DNA of 64,000 nucleotides, taken from positions 248,001 through 312,000 of the forward strand of contig CANLEE010000002.1 of NCBI GenBank assembly GCA_947489585.1. The letters are read 5' to 3'. The notes beneath the pieces were generated by a model. It saw nothing but the letters and a program-made list of their open reading frames with translations. It was not told where the DNA came from and made no database searches. The position numbers were made by a program, and so were the translations under genes. The stretch comes from an uncultured Psychroserpens sp. Lineage in GTDB: Bacteria > Bacteroidota > Bacteroidia > Flavobacteriales > Flavobacteriaceae. Positions 37,035 to 45,632 of the stretch are shown piece after piece. The first letter of the stretch is position 1; every line of letters begins with the position of its first letter.

Positions 37035-39530
37035 ATGAGAAAATCACTCTCTTTACTAGTTACACTAGCCCTTTCAGTCTCAACTTTTGCACAAAACCTA
37101 CAGTCACCTTCAGAATTTTTGGGTTACGATTTGGGAACAAAATTCTCAAGACACCATCAAGTTGTTGATTACTTCAAACATGTTGAACAAGAAAAATCTC
37201 TACAAGTCAAATTAGAAACATATGGAGAGACAAACGAAAGACGACCTTTAATGTTAGCCTATGTGTCTTCCGCAGAAAATTTAAAAAACCTTGAAAACAT
37301 AAGAGAAAACAATCTTAAAAATGCTGGTATTTTAAGTGGGAATCCTACTTCAAATGATATTGCTATTGTTTGGTTGAGTTATAATGTTCACGGTAACGAG
37401 GCCTCAAGCACAGAAGCGGCAATGAATACAATTTACAAACTACTCACCGAAAAGCAAGACTGGTTAAAAAACACAGTAGTAATTATCGACCCATGTATTA
37501 ATCCTGATGGTCGTGATCGATATGTCAATTGGTATAATGAAACTGCTAGCATGCCTTATGATATTGACCAACAAGCAAGTGAGCATAGTGAGCCTTGGCC
37601 TGGAGGACGGCCTAACCACTACTTATTTGATTTAAATAGAGATTGGGCTTGGGCAACTCAAGTAGAATCAGCTTTACGATTAAAAGCATATAACAAATGG
37701 TTGCCGCACATTCATGTAGATTTTCATGAACAAGGCATTAATGAACCTTATTATTTTGCACCAGCTGCTGAACCTTTTCATGAAATCATTAGTGATTGGC
37801 AACGTGATTTCCAAACTCAAATAGGAAAAAACCATTCCAAATACTTTGATGCTGAAGGCTGGCTATATTTCACTAGAGAGCGTTTTGATTTATTATACCC
37901 AAGTTATGGTGATACATATCCAACCTTTATGGGAGCTATTGGTATGACCTATGAACAAGCTGGTCATGGTCGTGCTGGCTTAGGTATTTTAAATGATGAA
38001 GACAATGTTTTGTCCTTAGTTGATCGATTAACACACCATACAACTACAGGATTATCTACAGTTGAAATTTCTTCCAAAAATGCTGAAAAGCTAAATATTG
38101 AATTTGCAAAATTCTTTGATAATTCAAATCTCAATTATAAAAGCTTTGTTTTAAAAGGACATGAGGATAAAATTAATAGTTTAACTGCATTACTCGACAA
38201 ACATGAAATCACTTATGGTTTCGCTCAAGGCGGAAAAGTAAATGGTTATGATTATGCATCATCTAAACAAGGGCAGATGAATACATCATCAAAAGATTTG
38301 GTGGTGAGTACCAATCAACCCAAAGGAAAAATGGTAAAAGTACTGTTTGAACCTAGTGCAAAACTAAGTGATTCTCTTACCTATGATATTACAGCTTGGA
38401 GTGTACCATATGCTTACGGACTAGATGCTGTAGCTTCTAAAACGTTGGTTAAATCGAATAAAAATCAACAAAAAAGCATTCCTAGATCAATAGCAAACTC
38501 AGGAGCAGCAGGATATATCGTAGAATGGCATAGCATAAAAGATGCACAATTTTTAGCCGAATTACTAAAAGGAGGCTTCAAAGTTCGCTTCACAGAAAAA
38601 CCATTTACAGCTCAAGGTAAAACCTATAAAAGAGGAACGCTCATTATTGTTAGGGGTGACAATAAAAAAGTAAACAACTTTGATAACCGTTTAGTCGATA
38701 TTGCTTTTACTCATAACAGAATTTTAAATGCAGTATCCTCAGGGTTTTCAACATCTGGACCAGATTTTGGATCTCCAGATATCAAATTAGTGAATCCTCC
38801 AAAAATTGCTATGCTTTCAGGAGATTATACATCGCCTTATAGTTATGGTGAGTTATGGCACTTTTTTGAACAACAATTAGGTTATCCTGTAACATCTATT
38901 AACACTGATGATTTAAGTGGCACTAATTTATCTAAATACAATGTATTACTTATGCCTAATGGGTATTATGGCGGCTTTTTAAATGACAAACTCACTGACA
39001 AACTTAAAGATTGGGTTAGTGCTGGTGGAAAATTAATTGCCATTGATGGTGCTTTAAATAGTTTTGCTGATAAAGAAGGGTTTGGTTTAAAAAGAAATAA
39101 GCCAGAAGAAGGTTCAGAAGAAAAAAAGGATAACAAACGCATCAAATATGCAGACAGGGAACGTGATTACACAAAGAATTTAATCACAGGTGCTATTTTT
39201 AAAAGTGATGTAGATAACACACATCCTATGGCTTTTGGCTATGCTGACAACTACTTTACATTAAAACGAGGAAGCTCATCATACAGTTTACTAGACAATG
39301 GTTATAATGTGGCTTATTTAGGAGAGAATCCAAAAAACGTATCCGGTTATGCAGGTCAAGACGCACTTAAAAAAATAAACAATTCTCTAGTTTTTGGAGA
39401 ACAGCGTTTAGGAAGTGGAAGCATTATTTATATGTCAGAGAATGTCATGTTTAGAAGTTTCTGGGAAAACGGAAAACTATTTCTAATCAACTCTATCTTC
39501 TTTGTTAATAATAACCTAGTTGAATTATAA
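37035..39530 (+). CDS. M14-family zinc carboxypeptidase with C-terminal GATase1-like domain, secreted
   Basis: The 831-residue protein has a signal peptide (LALSVSTFAQ). The M14 domain shows the zinc motif HGNE (His119, Glu122), the third ligand His231 in VDFHEQG, and a catalytic-Glu motif in MTYEQAGHG. Residues ~590-690 form a GATase1/DJ-1-like fold (KIAMLSGDYTSPYSYGELWH, NVLLMPNGYYGG, AGGKLIAIDGA) that appears to lack a nucleophilic cysteine. Likely acts on peptides outside the inner membrane. No sorting domain is visible at the C-terminus, so it is probably periplasmic. Confidence 0.93.
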   Translation: MRKSLSLLVTLALSVSTFAQNLQSPSEFLGYDLGTKFSRHHQVVDYFKHVEQEKSLQVKLETYGETNERRPLMLAYVSSAENLKNLENIRENNLKNAGILSGNPTSNDIAIVWLSYNVHGNEASSTEAAMNTIYKLLTEKQDWLKNTVVIIDPCINPDGRDRYVNWYNETASMPYDIDQQASEHSEPWPGGRPNHYLFDLNRDWAWATQVESALRLKAYNKWLPHIHVDFHEQGINEPYYFAPAAEPFHEIISDWQRDFQTQIGKNHSKYFDAEGWLYFTRERFDLLYPSYGDTYPTFMGAIGMTYEQAGHGRAGLGILNDEDNVLSLVDRLTHHTTTGLSTVEISSKNAEKLNIEFAKFFDNSNLNYKSFVLKGHEDKINSLTALLDKHEITYGFAQGGKVNGYDYASSKQGQMNTSSKDLVVSTNQPKGKMVKVLFEPSAKLSDSLTYDITAWSVPYAYGLDAVASKTLVKSNKNQQKSIPRSIANSGAAGYIVEWHSIKDAQFLAELLKGGFKVRFTEKPFTAQGKTYKRGTLIIVRGDNKKVNNFDNRLVDIAFTHNRILNAVSSGFSTSGPDFGSPDIKLVNPPKIAMLSGDYTSPYSYGELWHFFEQQLGYPVTSINTDDLSGTNLSKYNVLLMPNGYYGGFLNDKLTDKLKDWVSAGGKLIAIDGALNSFADKEGFGLKRNKPEEGSEEKKDNKRIKYADRERDYTKNLITGAIFKSDVDNTHPMAFGYADNYFTLKRGSSSYSLLDNGYNVAYLGENPKNVSGYAGQDALKKINNSLVFGEQRLGSGSIIYMSENVMFRSFWENGKLFLINSIFFVNNNLVEL

Positions 39531-39557
39531 TAATTACAACTCATTCAATATATAGTT

Positions 39558-40100
39558 ATGGACAAAGCATTACAAACCATGATTAACAATATGCCTGAGA
39601 AAACTGGCAAATCATTAGACGAGTGGAAATCAATTTTAAAAATCAAAGCTTTTACAAAGCATTCGGAAGGTGTTAACTTTCTAAAAAAAGAACATGGTGT
39701 CACGCATGGTTTTGCTAATACAATAGTGACCCTTTCTAAGGAAAACAATGAGACACCAGATGATTTCATCAATAATCAATATAAAGGCAAAGACATTTTA
39801 TTTCCTATTTACGAAAAATTACTATCAGTTATAAAACCTTTTGGGAATGACATCACTATTACACCTAAAAAAACAAGTGTAAGTGTGATACGAAAACGCC
39901 AGTTTGTACTTATTAAACCGGCCACTAAATCACGTATTGATTTAGGGTTAAAACTAAAAGATGTGCCTACTACAGATCGTTTAGGTAACTCTGGACCTTT
40001 TGGTACGATGTGTACACATCGTGTGCAATTAACTTCGGAAACTGATGTTGATCAAGAATTGATTAACTGGATGAAGTTAGCTTATGATAAAGCGGAATAA
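39558..40100 (+). CDS. DUF4287 / DUF5655 domain protein
   Basis: The 180-residue cytoplasmic protein has an N-terminal DUF4287 domain (MPEKTGKSLDEWKSILK, then KHSEGVNFLKKEHGVTHGFA) and a C-terminal DUF5655 domain (PIYEKLLSVIKPFGNDITIT, FVLIKPATKSRIDLGLKL). These families are widespread, occur together, and have no established function. It lies 27 bp after the carboxypeptidase gene on the same strand. Confidence 0.85.
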   Translation: MDKALQTMINNMPEKTGKSLDEWKSILKIKAFTKHSEGVNFLKKEHGVTHGFANTIVTLSKENNETPDDFINNQYKGKDILFPIYEKLLSVIKPFGNDITITPKKTSVSVIRKRQFVLIKPATKSRIDLGLKLKDVPTTDRLGNSGPFGTMCTHRVQLTSETDVDQELINWMKLAYDKAE

Positions 40101-40168
40101 TAATCTACGCTATTACTTAATCATAAGCTTATTTTACAAAAACACCTTAGGCAATAACACAACTAAAA

Positions 40169-40633
40169 ATGGAATTAACAGCAAACATCAAAAACTATAT
40201 TGACAAAAGTGTTTTATGTTGGCTAGCTACAGTCTCTAAAGATAATATGCCCAATGTGTCTCCTAAAGAAATTTTCAATTATTACAAAACCGATAGCATT
40301 ATTGTTGCTAATATTGCCTCACCACAAACCGTTAGTAATATAAAACACAACGCCAATGTCTGTATTAGTTTTATTGATGTTTTAGTACAAAAAGGATTTC
40401 AAATTAAAGGGAAAGCTATGATTGTCAAAAAAACAGATTTAGAATTCTCAGACATGGAAACCGTATTACTTAAAATGACTCATGGTAAATTTCCATTTTC
40501 TAGCATCACTAAAATAACCATTGAACAAGTCAAGCCTATTATTGCTCCAAAATATCTTTTGTATCCAGAAACAACAGAAGACTCTCAAATTGAAAGTGCT
40601 AAGAAACAATATGGTTTAAAAATTGAAAAATGA
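40169..40633 (+). CDS. Pyridoxamine 5'-phosphate oxidase-like FMN-binding protein
   Basis: Split-barrel flavin-binding protein of 154 residues. The start pattern VLCWLATVSKDNMPNVSPKE and VANIASPQTVSNIKHNANVC resemble the FMN phosphate-binding strands of the PNPOx-like family. The gene is too short and divergent to be the true PdxH. It probably reduces or binds a small flavin-dependent substrate; the reaction is unknown. It stands 68 bp downstream of the DUF4287 gene. Confidence 0.85.
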   Translation: MELTANIKNYIDKSVLCWLATVSKDNMPNVSPKEIFNYYKTDSIIVANIASPQTVSNIKHNANVCISFIDVLVQKGFQIKGKAMIVKKTDLEFSDMETVLLKMTHGKFPFSSITKITIEQVKPIIAPKYLLYPETTEDSQIESAKKQYGLKIEK

Positions 40634-40708
40634 CTACTATAGTAGTATTTGACATAAAATTTGCACTTTTTTTGCACTTAATTTAATAATGTAAGACGAT
40701 ATCAGCCC

Positions 40709-40716
40709 TACATTTG
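40709..40716 (+). promoter_or_regulatory. Candidate -7 box (TACATTTG) for the TonB-C-like gene
   Basis: Fits TAnnTTTG 29 bases before the ATG at 40746. A canonical TTTG at the -33 position is not seen, so this rests on the -7 match only. Confidence 0.3.
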
Positions 40717-40745
40717 AGTTACATTAATCTCAAAACAAATCTGTT

Positions 40746-41528
40746 ATGAAAAGGAACATTATAATTTTAAGTACAACACTAGTTATTTTAAGCTCTCTAA
40801 TTTTTGGTTTCACAAATAGAAAAAATACTAAAACTGAAACCAACATAGAATCCAATAATGAAAGCACAATAAACACCAATATTCCAGACTTATACTATGG
40901 TGTTGATACACGTTTTGCCGCTATAAAAAAGACAGACGTAAATAAAGCCACAACAATTTATGACTTTCTTAATGATGGAGAGAAGCAACAAATAGCGCAA
41001 ATCAATTCTGTAAAAATTATCATGATCAAAGATAATAGGTTCACTAACCAACGTGCTGATGGAGACAGTGAACAATTAACTGAAGCACAAATTCAACTTG
41101 TAAGATCTGCAGACTACTTTAATCATTTTACGATTAGAACCGATTTCAAAAAAATGAATACAGAAACTGGTAAATTGGAAGCGCATTTTTTTGGCCCTCA
41201 CATAACTGTTGTTCCAGATAAGCAGGCCACTTATATTGATGGTAAAGCATCGCTTATTAACTATTTAAAGACTAATAGTAAAGCAGACATGTCAATTATA
41301 AAAGATGGCGAACTTGGCGCAATTAAAGTGTCTTTTGTTATAACAAAAGAAGGAACAGTTTCAAATATTAAACATGACGCAATGACTACTGGTTATCCAT
41401 CTATTGATGAAAAACTCATCCAACTCATTAAAACTATTCCAGGGCAGTGGGTACCTGCCGAAAATTCTAAAGGTGAAAAAATTGATCAAGAATTAGTTTT
41501 CACCTTTGGTCCAGCAAACGGTTGCTAA
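40746..41528 (+). CDS. Membrane-anchored protein with TonB C-terminal-like domain
   Basis: The 260-residue protein has an N-terminal hydrophobic helix (IIILSTTLVILSSLIFGFTN) and a low-complexity Asn/Thr/Glu linker. The C-terminal domain (~185-260) has the TonB-C layout: AIKVSFVITKEGTVSNIKHD, then a conserved-proline region (IKTIPGQWVPAENSKGEKID) and a final strand (QELVFTF). Unlike true energy transducers it lacks a proline-rich spacer, and no ExbB/ExbD partner is near. It may be a regulatory or periplasmic homolog. Confidence 0.72.
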   Translation: MKRNIIILSTTLVILSSLIFGFTNRKNTKTETNIESNNESTINTNIPDLYYGVDTRFAAIKKTDVNKATTIYDFLNDGEKQQIAQINSVKIIMIKDNRFTNQRADGDSEQLTEAQIQLVRSADYFNHFTIRTDFKKMNTETGKLEAHFFGPHITVVPDKQATYIDGKASLINYLKTNSKADMSIIKDGELGAIKVSFVITKEGTVSNIKHDAMTTGYPSIDEKLIQLIKTIPGQWVPAENSKGEKIDQELVFTFGPANGC

Positions 41529-41613
41529 TAAAAACATCTTAAATATATCTTTATCTTGCATTTGAAAAAGTATTTTTTATAGATTTGATTATTAATCAAT
41601 AAAATGGGCTTTT

Positions 41614-42651
41614 TTGGAAATAAGTAGAGAACTCTTATTCTTTTTTAGTGCTTTAGGTGCTTTTAACGGACTTATATTAAGTCTATACCTTATGTTTTTT
41701 GCAAAACCCAAGCATATTTCCAATATGTTTTTAGGGCTTTTTTTAGGAATGCTAAGTATTCGAGTTGGCAAATCGGTATTCTTTCATTTTAACCCTGAAT
41801 TATCAGTTGATTATTTACAATTTGGTTTAACAGCCTGTTTTTTTATTGGACCTTTTTTATATTTCTATATAAAATCTCTTATTGGAACTTCAACAAAAAC
41901 ATTTAGAAGTTGGAAGTATCATTTAGCATTTTTGATATCAATAGCATTAATCGTCGGGTTTATTTACCCTTTTAAAACTCATATTGATTTATGGAGACCT
42001 TATATAATTAAAACCATATACATGCAATGGTTTCTCTATATATTAGCCTCAATCTATTTGATGCGAAACCGAATAACAAATCTATGGAATAGAAAAGAAA
42101 AATACTCAAATATAGATATCTGGCTATTTAGCATTTTAATAGGAAACCTATTACTTGTTTCATCATATTACTTTACGAGCTTTGTGAACTATATCTCTGG
42201 TGCGCTTACCTTTTCGTTTTTATTATATATTCTTTTGTTTTTCATTTATAGCAAAAAAAACAAATCTGTTTTATTTAATCATTCGAACAAATATGCTGAT
42301 AAGAAAATAGATACTACTGAAGCTTCTAAGCTAAACGAAAAGCTAAAAATTGTCATGCAACAAGAAGAGTTATATAGAAATGCCAATTTAAAATCCTATG
42401 AAATAGCTAAGAAAATAGGATTGACAACACATCAGTTTTCACAATTACTAAATGATAATTTAGGCAAGAATTTCTCATTATTTGTAAACGAATATCGTAT
42501 TGAAGCAGCCAAATCAATGCTTCAAAAAAATGATAGTTTAACACTAGAAGCAATAGGATATGAATGTGGTTTTAATTCTAAATCTACATTCTTTACTACT
42601 TTTAAAAAACTAGCTGGCACTACTCCTGCTCAGTTCAAAAAACAAGATTAA
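41614..42651 (+). CDS. Membrane-bound AraC-family transcriptional regulator
   Basis: The 345-residue protein has about seven membrane helices (~1-215) followed by a linker and a cytoplasmic AraC-type DNA-binding domain (~240-345). Its two helix-turn-helix units are visible as YEIAKKIGLTTHQFSQLLND and LEAIGYECGFNSKSTFFTTF. The layout is typical of Bacteroidota one-component membrane regulators. The start is TTG at 41614; the nearby ATG at 41604 is out of frame and stops at once. It precedes the DJ-1/NTF2/hydrolase-like trio by 90 bp and is a likely regulator of it. Confidence 0.87.
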   Translation: MEISRELLFFFSALGAFNGLILSLYLMFFAKPKHISNMFLGLFLGMLSIRVGKSVFFHFNPELSVDYLQFGLTACFFIGPFLYFYIKSLIGTSTKTFRSWKYHLAFLISIALIVGFIYPFKTHIDLWRPYIIKTIYMQWFLYILASIYLMRNRITNLWNRKEKYSNIDIWLFSILIGNLLLVSSYYFTSFVNYISGALTFSFLLYILLFFIYSKKNKSVLFNHSNKYADKKIDTTEASKLNEKLKIVMQQEELYRNANLKSYEIAKKIGLTTHQFSQLLNDNLGKNFSLFVNEYRIEAAKSMLQKNDSLTLEAIGYECGFNSKSTFFTTFKKLAGTTPAQFKKQD

Positions 42652-42741
42652 GTTCTGTTTTATAAATCCGAACTTCTAATTTATAACCCAAAAACACTTT
42701 CAGTTATATATCATAGACATTGTTGAAAATTAAAATCAATA

Positions 42742-43509
42742 ATGCGACTACTCATTCTTTTTTGTTCAGTAATTATATTCACAAATTGTTCTAAGACATC
42801 AACTATTGCCAATAATACGCTTAAAGGCACTATTTTATTTATAGTCTCTAATCAGCACTATTATGGTAATACAGATATTAATACTGCAAATCATTTCGCT
42901 GAAATTGTTTTTGCCTACGATGTATTAGTTAATAAAGGGTATCAAGTAGATTTTGTAAGTCCAGAAGGCGGTGCAATTCCCATTGGCTATTTATCAACTT
43001 CAGATAGCCTACAAAAACAATACTTATATGATTTTGACTTTATGAAAAAATTAAAAAACACCTTAAGTCCTGAAACCATAAATGCCTCAAACTATAAAGC
43101 GGTCTATTATGTAGGTGGTGGTGCAGCTATGTTTGGAGTGCCAGAAAATAAAAGCATCCAAAATATTACAATGTCAATTTATAATAACGCTGGTATTGTA
43201 TCTGCTATTTGCCATGGCACAGCAGGCATAGTAAATCTTAAAACTAATGATGGCAATTATCTTTATACAGGAAAACAGGTCAATGGATTTCCAGATGTAT
43301 TTGAAAACAAGAATGCTAATTATTATAAAACCTTTCCATTTTCTATTGAAGAAATTATTACAAAACGTGGTGGCAACTTTTCCTATTCAAAAGAAGGATG
43401 GGATAACTATTACAAAACAGATGGAAGGCTTATAACAGGTCAAGATCCAACTGCAGCAGCTTCAGTTGCAAAACAAATTATCAACGTATTAAACACAGGT
43501 TCAAAATGA
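42742..43509 (+). CDS. DJ-1/PfpI-family lipoprotein
   Basis: The 255-residue protein has a lipobox (FTNC, Cys16). The fold shows GTILFIVSNQHYYG, the conserved glutamate in FVSPEGGAIP (Glu75), the YYVGGGAAMF loop, and the nucleophile elbow VSAICHGTAG with Cys157-His158. All parts of the DJ-1/ThiJ active site are present, so hydrolase or glyoxalase-like activity is possible. Its stop overlaps the next gene's ATG (ATGA at 43506-43509), so translation is coupled. Confidence 0.88.
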   Translation: MRLLILFCSVIIFTNCSKTSTIANNTLKGTILFIVSNQHYYGNTDINTANHFAEIVFAYDVLVNKGYQVDFVSPEGGAIPIGYLSTSDSLQKQYLYDFDFMKKLKNTLSPETINASNYKAVYYVGGGAAMFGVPENKSIQNITMSIYNNAGIVSAICHGTAGIVNLKTNDGNYLYTGKQVNGFPDVFENKNANYYKTFPFSIEEIITKRGGNFSYSKEGWDNYYKTDGRLITGQDPTAAASVAKQIINVLNTGSK

Positions 43510-43925
43510 AATACAAAATCACATTAATTTTACTATTTGTGGGATTACTATTCTCGCATTCACAATCAGAAATCGAACAAATAAACACTGTCCTTTACGA
43601 TTATATCGAAGGCACAGCCAATGGCCAACCTGATCGTTTAAAGCGTGCTTTTGATGATAACTTTAACCTTTATTTTGTAAAAGAAGATTCACTACAAGTT
43701 TGGTCAGGAAAACAATATATAGCCAATGTAAAACCGGGTCAAAAAAGTAATCGTATTGGTAAGGTCTTATCAATAGACTATGAAGGTGGTGCTGCTATTG
43801 CAAAAATTGAAATACTAATGCCCGAAAGAAAACGGATTTACACAGATTACTTAATGTTACTCAAAGTTAATAGACAATGGAAAATTATTCACAAATCATT
43901 CACTTTTAAAAATTATCCAAAATGA
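43506..43925 (+). CDS. NTF2-like (lumazine-binding-type) small exported protein
   Basis: The 139-residue protein has a short signal peptide (LILLFVGLLFSHSQS). It then has the NTF2-like alpha+beta cone pattern: IEQINTVLYDYIEGTANGQP, LKRAFDDNFNLYFV, and a final strand (NRQWKIIHKSFTF). The family binds small molecules or acts as a loosely specific enzyme. It overlaps both neighbours by four bases (43506-43509 and 43922-43925), so all three belong to one operon. Confidence 0.85.
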   Translation: MKYKITLILLFVGLLFSHSQSEIEQINTVLYDYIEGTANGQPDRLKRAFDDNFNLYFVKEDSLQVWSGKQYIANVKPGQKSNRIGKVLSIDYEGGAAIAKIEILMPERKRIYTDYLMLLKVNRQWKIIHKSFTFKNYPK

Positions 43926-45601
43926 AACGAATATACTTACTAGGTTTAATAGTATTTACTTATCAATCCTTTTCACAAAACAATACTTTACTAGAACAAA
44001 AATTTGATAGTATTTTATCTCAATGGGATGATGCAACAAAACCAGGACTTACTGCAGGAGTAATTAAAAACGGAAAACTTCTTTATTTAAAAGGCTTTGG
44101 CGTAGCAGATATTGAAAGTAAGGAACTTATCACACCAAAAACTAAATTTCAGGTAGATGATTTAGCTAAACAATTTACTGTATTGGGAATTTTACTATTA
44201 GAACATCAAGGAAAACTATCATTTGAGGATGATATTAGAAACTATCTTCCTGAATTGCCTCAACACCAAGCACCTATTAAAATAAAACACCTTCTAAACC
44301 ATTCTAGTGGACTTTACACTTTAGATCCAATCAAGGAACTTATGGGTATTAGAAATAACGACCTATTTACACAAGAGGATGCATTAAAAATTATACGTTC
44401 ACAAAAACAACTAAATTATTTACCTGGTACTGCATTTTCTTATCATCGTTCAGACACAGAAATTATTTTAATGGTAGAAATCATCTCTAAAGCATCTGGA
44501 AAATCATTTATTGAATATGCAAAAGATGAGATCTTTAAACCCCTTGAAATGCTAAACACTTCTTTTAATATTGACAGAAAAATGTTGCCAAGCTTAGCAA
44601 AGTCATATACTATAGCTGAAGACATCTCTTACAATCCTATTAATGACCTCACGCTAGGAGCTACTAATTTATACACAACTGGAGAAGATTTGGCAAAATG
44701 GTTTCAAGCCTTTTATAAGGATGGAGCCTTGTTTAAAATCATTCAACAATTAGACAAATATGTAAGCTTAGACGCCTCAAAGGTGTATGCATCTACTTGG
44801 GGAAAAATGACTTTAGGGAGGTACTTTGATCATCCAGAAAGAGGTCTTGATAAAATGTCTTGGCAATATGGTCTAAAAGGTGGATATGCTTGCAACTTGT
44901 TTAGGTTTCAGTCTCACAATTTTATTTCTTTTGTCTTAGGAAATAATAACAGATATAATGGTATGCCAACAATGCAAATGGCATATCAAGTCCTCGAAAC
45001 TGAATTTACTGAGCCTGTAGAAATTGATTATAGTAAAATTGCGTTTAAATCACTTTCAAATAAAAAATTAAAAAACCACGAAGGCATTTACTGGGATAAA
45101 ACCAATGGCATAGTAAGAGAAATATCTGTAAAAAACGACAGTCTTCGTTACATTCGATTAGAGAGTAATCGAGAGACACCATTATTAGCATTATCCAATC
45201 AAAAATTTCAATTTTATGTAAGCGGAGATACTGAGATTTTTATAACCTTTTATGACGATCATTTTTTACTAAGTTCTTTAGGAAGTGATGCTAGTAGATA
45301 TGACAAAATAGACCCTATACAAATGGATTCTAAAGCGTTAGAAGATTATACAGGAATATTTTATAATGAAGCTCTTAATATAAGTTACACGTTCTCTGTA
45401 GAAGATGATATCCTGATTGCTACTAACTTTAAAACGGGTGCTACATCTTTCTACCCTATACTCAACGATCATTTCAGAAGTAACACATATATGCTTTCAG
45501 GAATTAATTTTACTAGAAACTCCAATAATAAAGTCGACGGATTTTCAATTAACACAGATGGTGTAAAGGATCTAAGATTCAAAAAAATGCTTCCTTTATG
45601 A
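43922..45601 (+). CDS. Beta-lactamase-fold protein with lost catalytic motifs (probable pseudoenzyme)
   Basis: The 559-residue exported protein (signal ends QSFSQ) has the class C beta-lactamase fold: GLTAGVIKNGKLLYLKGFG, LLNHSSGLYTLD, and a C-terminal beta-barrel. The three active motifs are altered: SxxK reads DLAK (Asp80 where the nucleophilic Ser should be, Lys83 kept), YxN reads YHR (Tyr174, Arg176), and the H/K-x-G motif reads LKGG. I infer it cannot act as a normal serine hydrolase, and may bind a ligand or partner instead. The coupled DJ-1 and NTF2-like genes suggest a shared small-molecule role. Confidence 0.8.
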   Translation: MKRIYLLGLIVFTYQSFSQNNTLLEQKFDSILSQWDDATKPGLTAGVIKNGKLLYLKGFGVADIESKELITPKTKFQVDDLAKQFTVLGILLLEHQGKLSFEDDIRNYLPELPQHQAPIKIKHLLNHSSGLYTLDPIKELMGIRNNDLFTQEDALKIIRSQKQLNYLPGTAFSYHRSDTEIILMVEIISKASGKSFIEYAKDEIFKPLEMLNTSFNIDRKMLPSLAKSYTIAEDISYNPINDLTLGATNLYTTGEDLAKWFQAFYKDGALFKIIQQLDKYVSLDASKVYASTWGKMTLGRYFDHPERGLDKMSWQYGLKGGYACNLFRFQSHNFISFVLGNNNRYNGMPTMQMAYQVLETEFTEPVEIDYSKIAFKSLSNKKLKNHEGIYWDKTNGIVREISVKNDSLRYIRLESNRETPLLALSNQKFQFYVSGDTEIFITFYDDHFLLSSLGSDASRYDKIDPIQMDSKALEDYTGIFYNEALNISYTFSVEDDILIATNFKTGATSFYPILNDHFRSNTYMLSGINFTRNSNNKVDGFSINTDGVKDLRFKKMLPL

Positions 45602-45632
45602 AGTATTGCTTATAATAAAAAAACACCCAAAA

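Noticed and set aside
39545..39772. Minus-strand frame of 75 codons opposite the DUF4287 gene.
   Set aside because: It lies within a well supported gene and has no recognisable features of its own.
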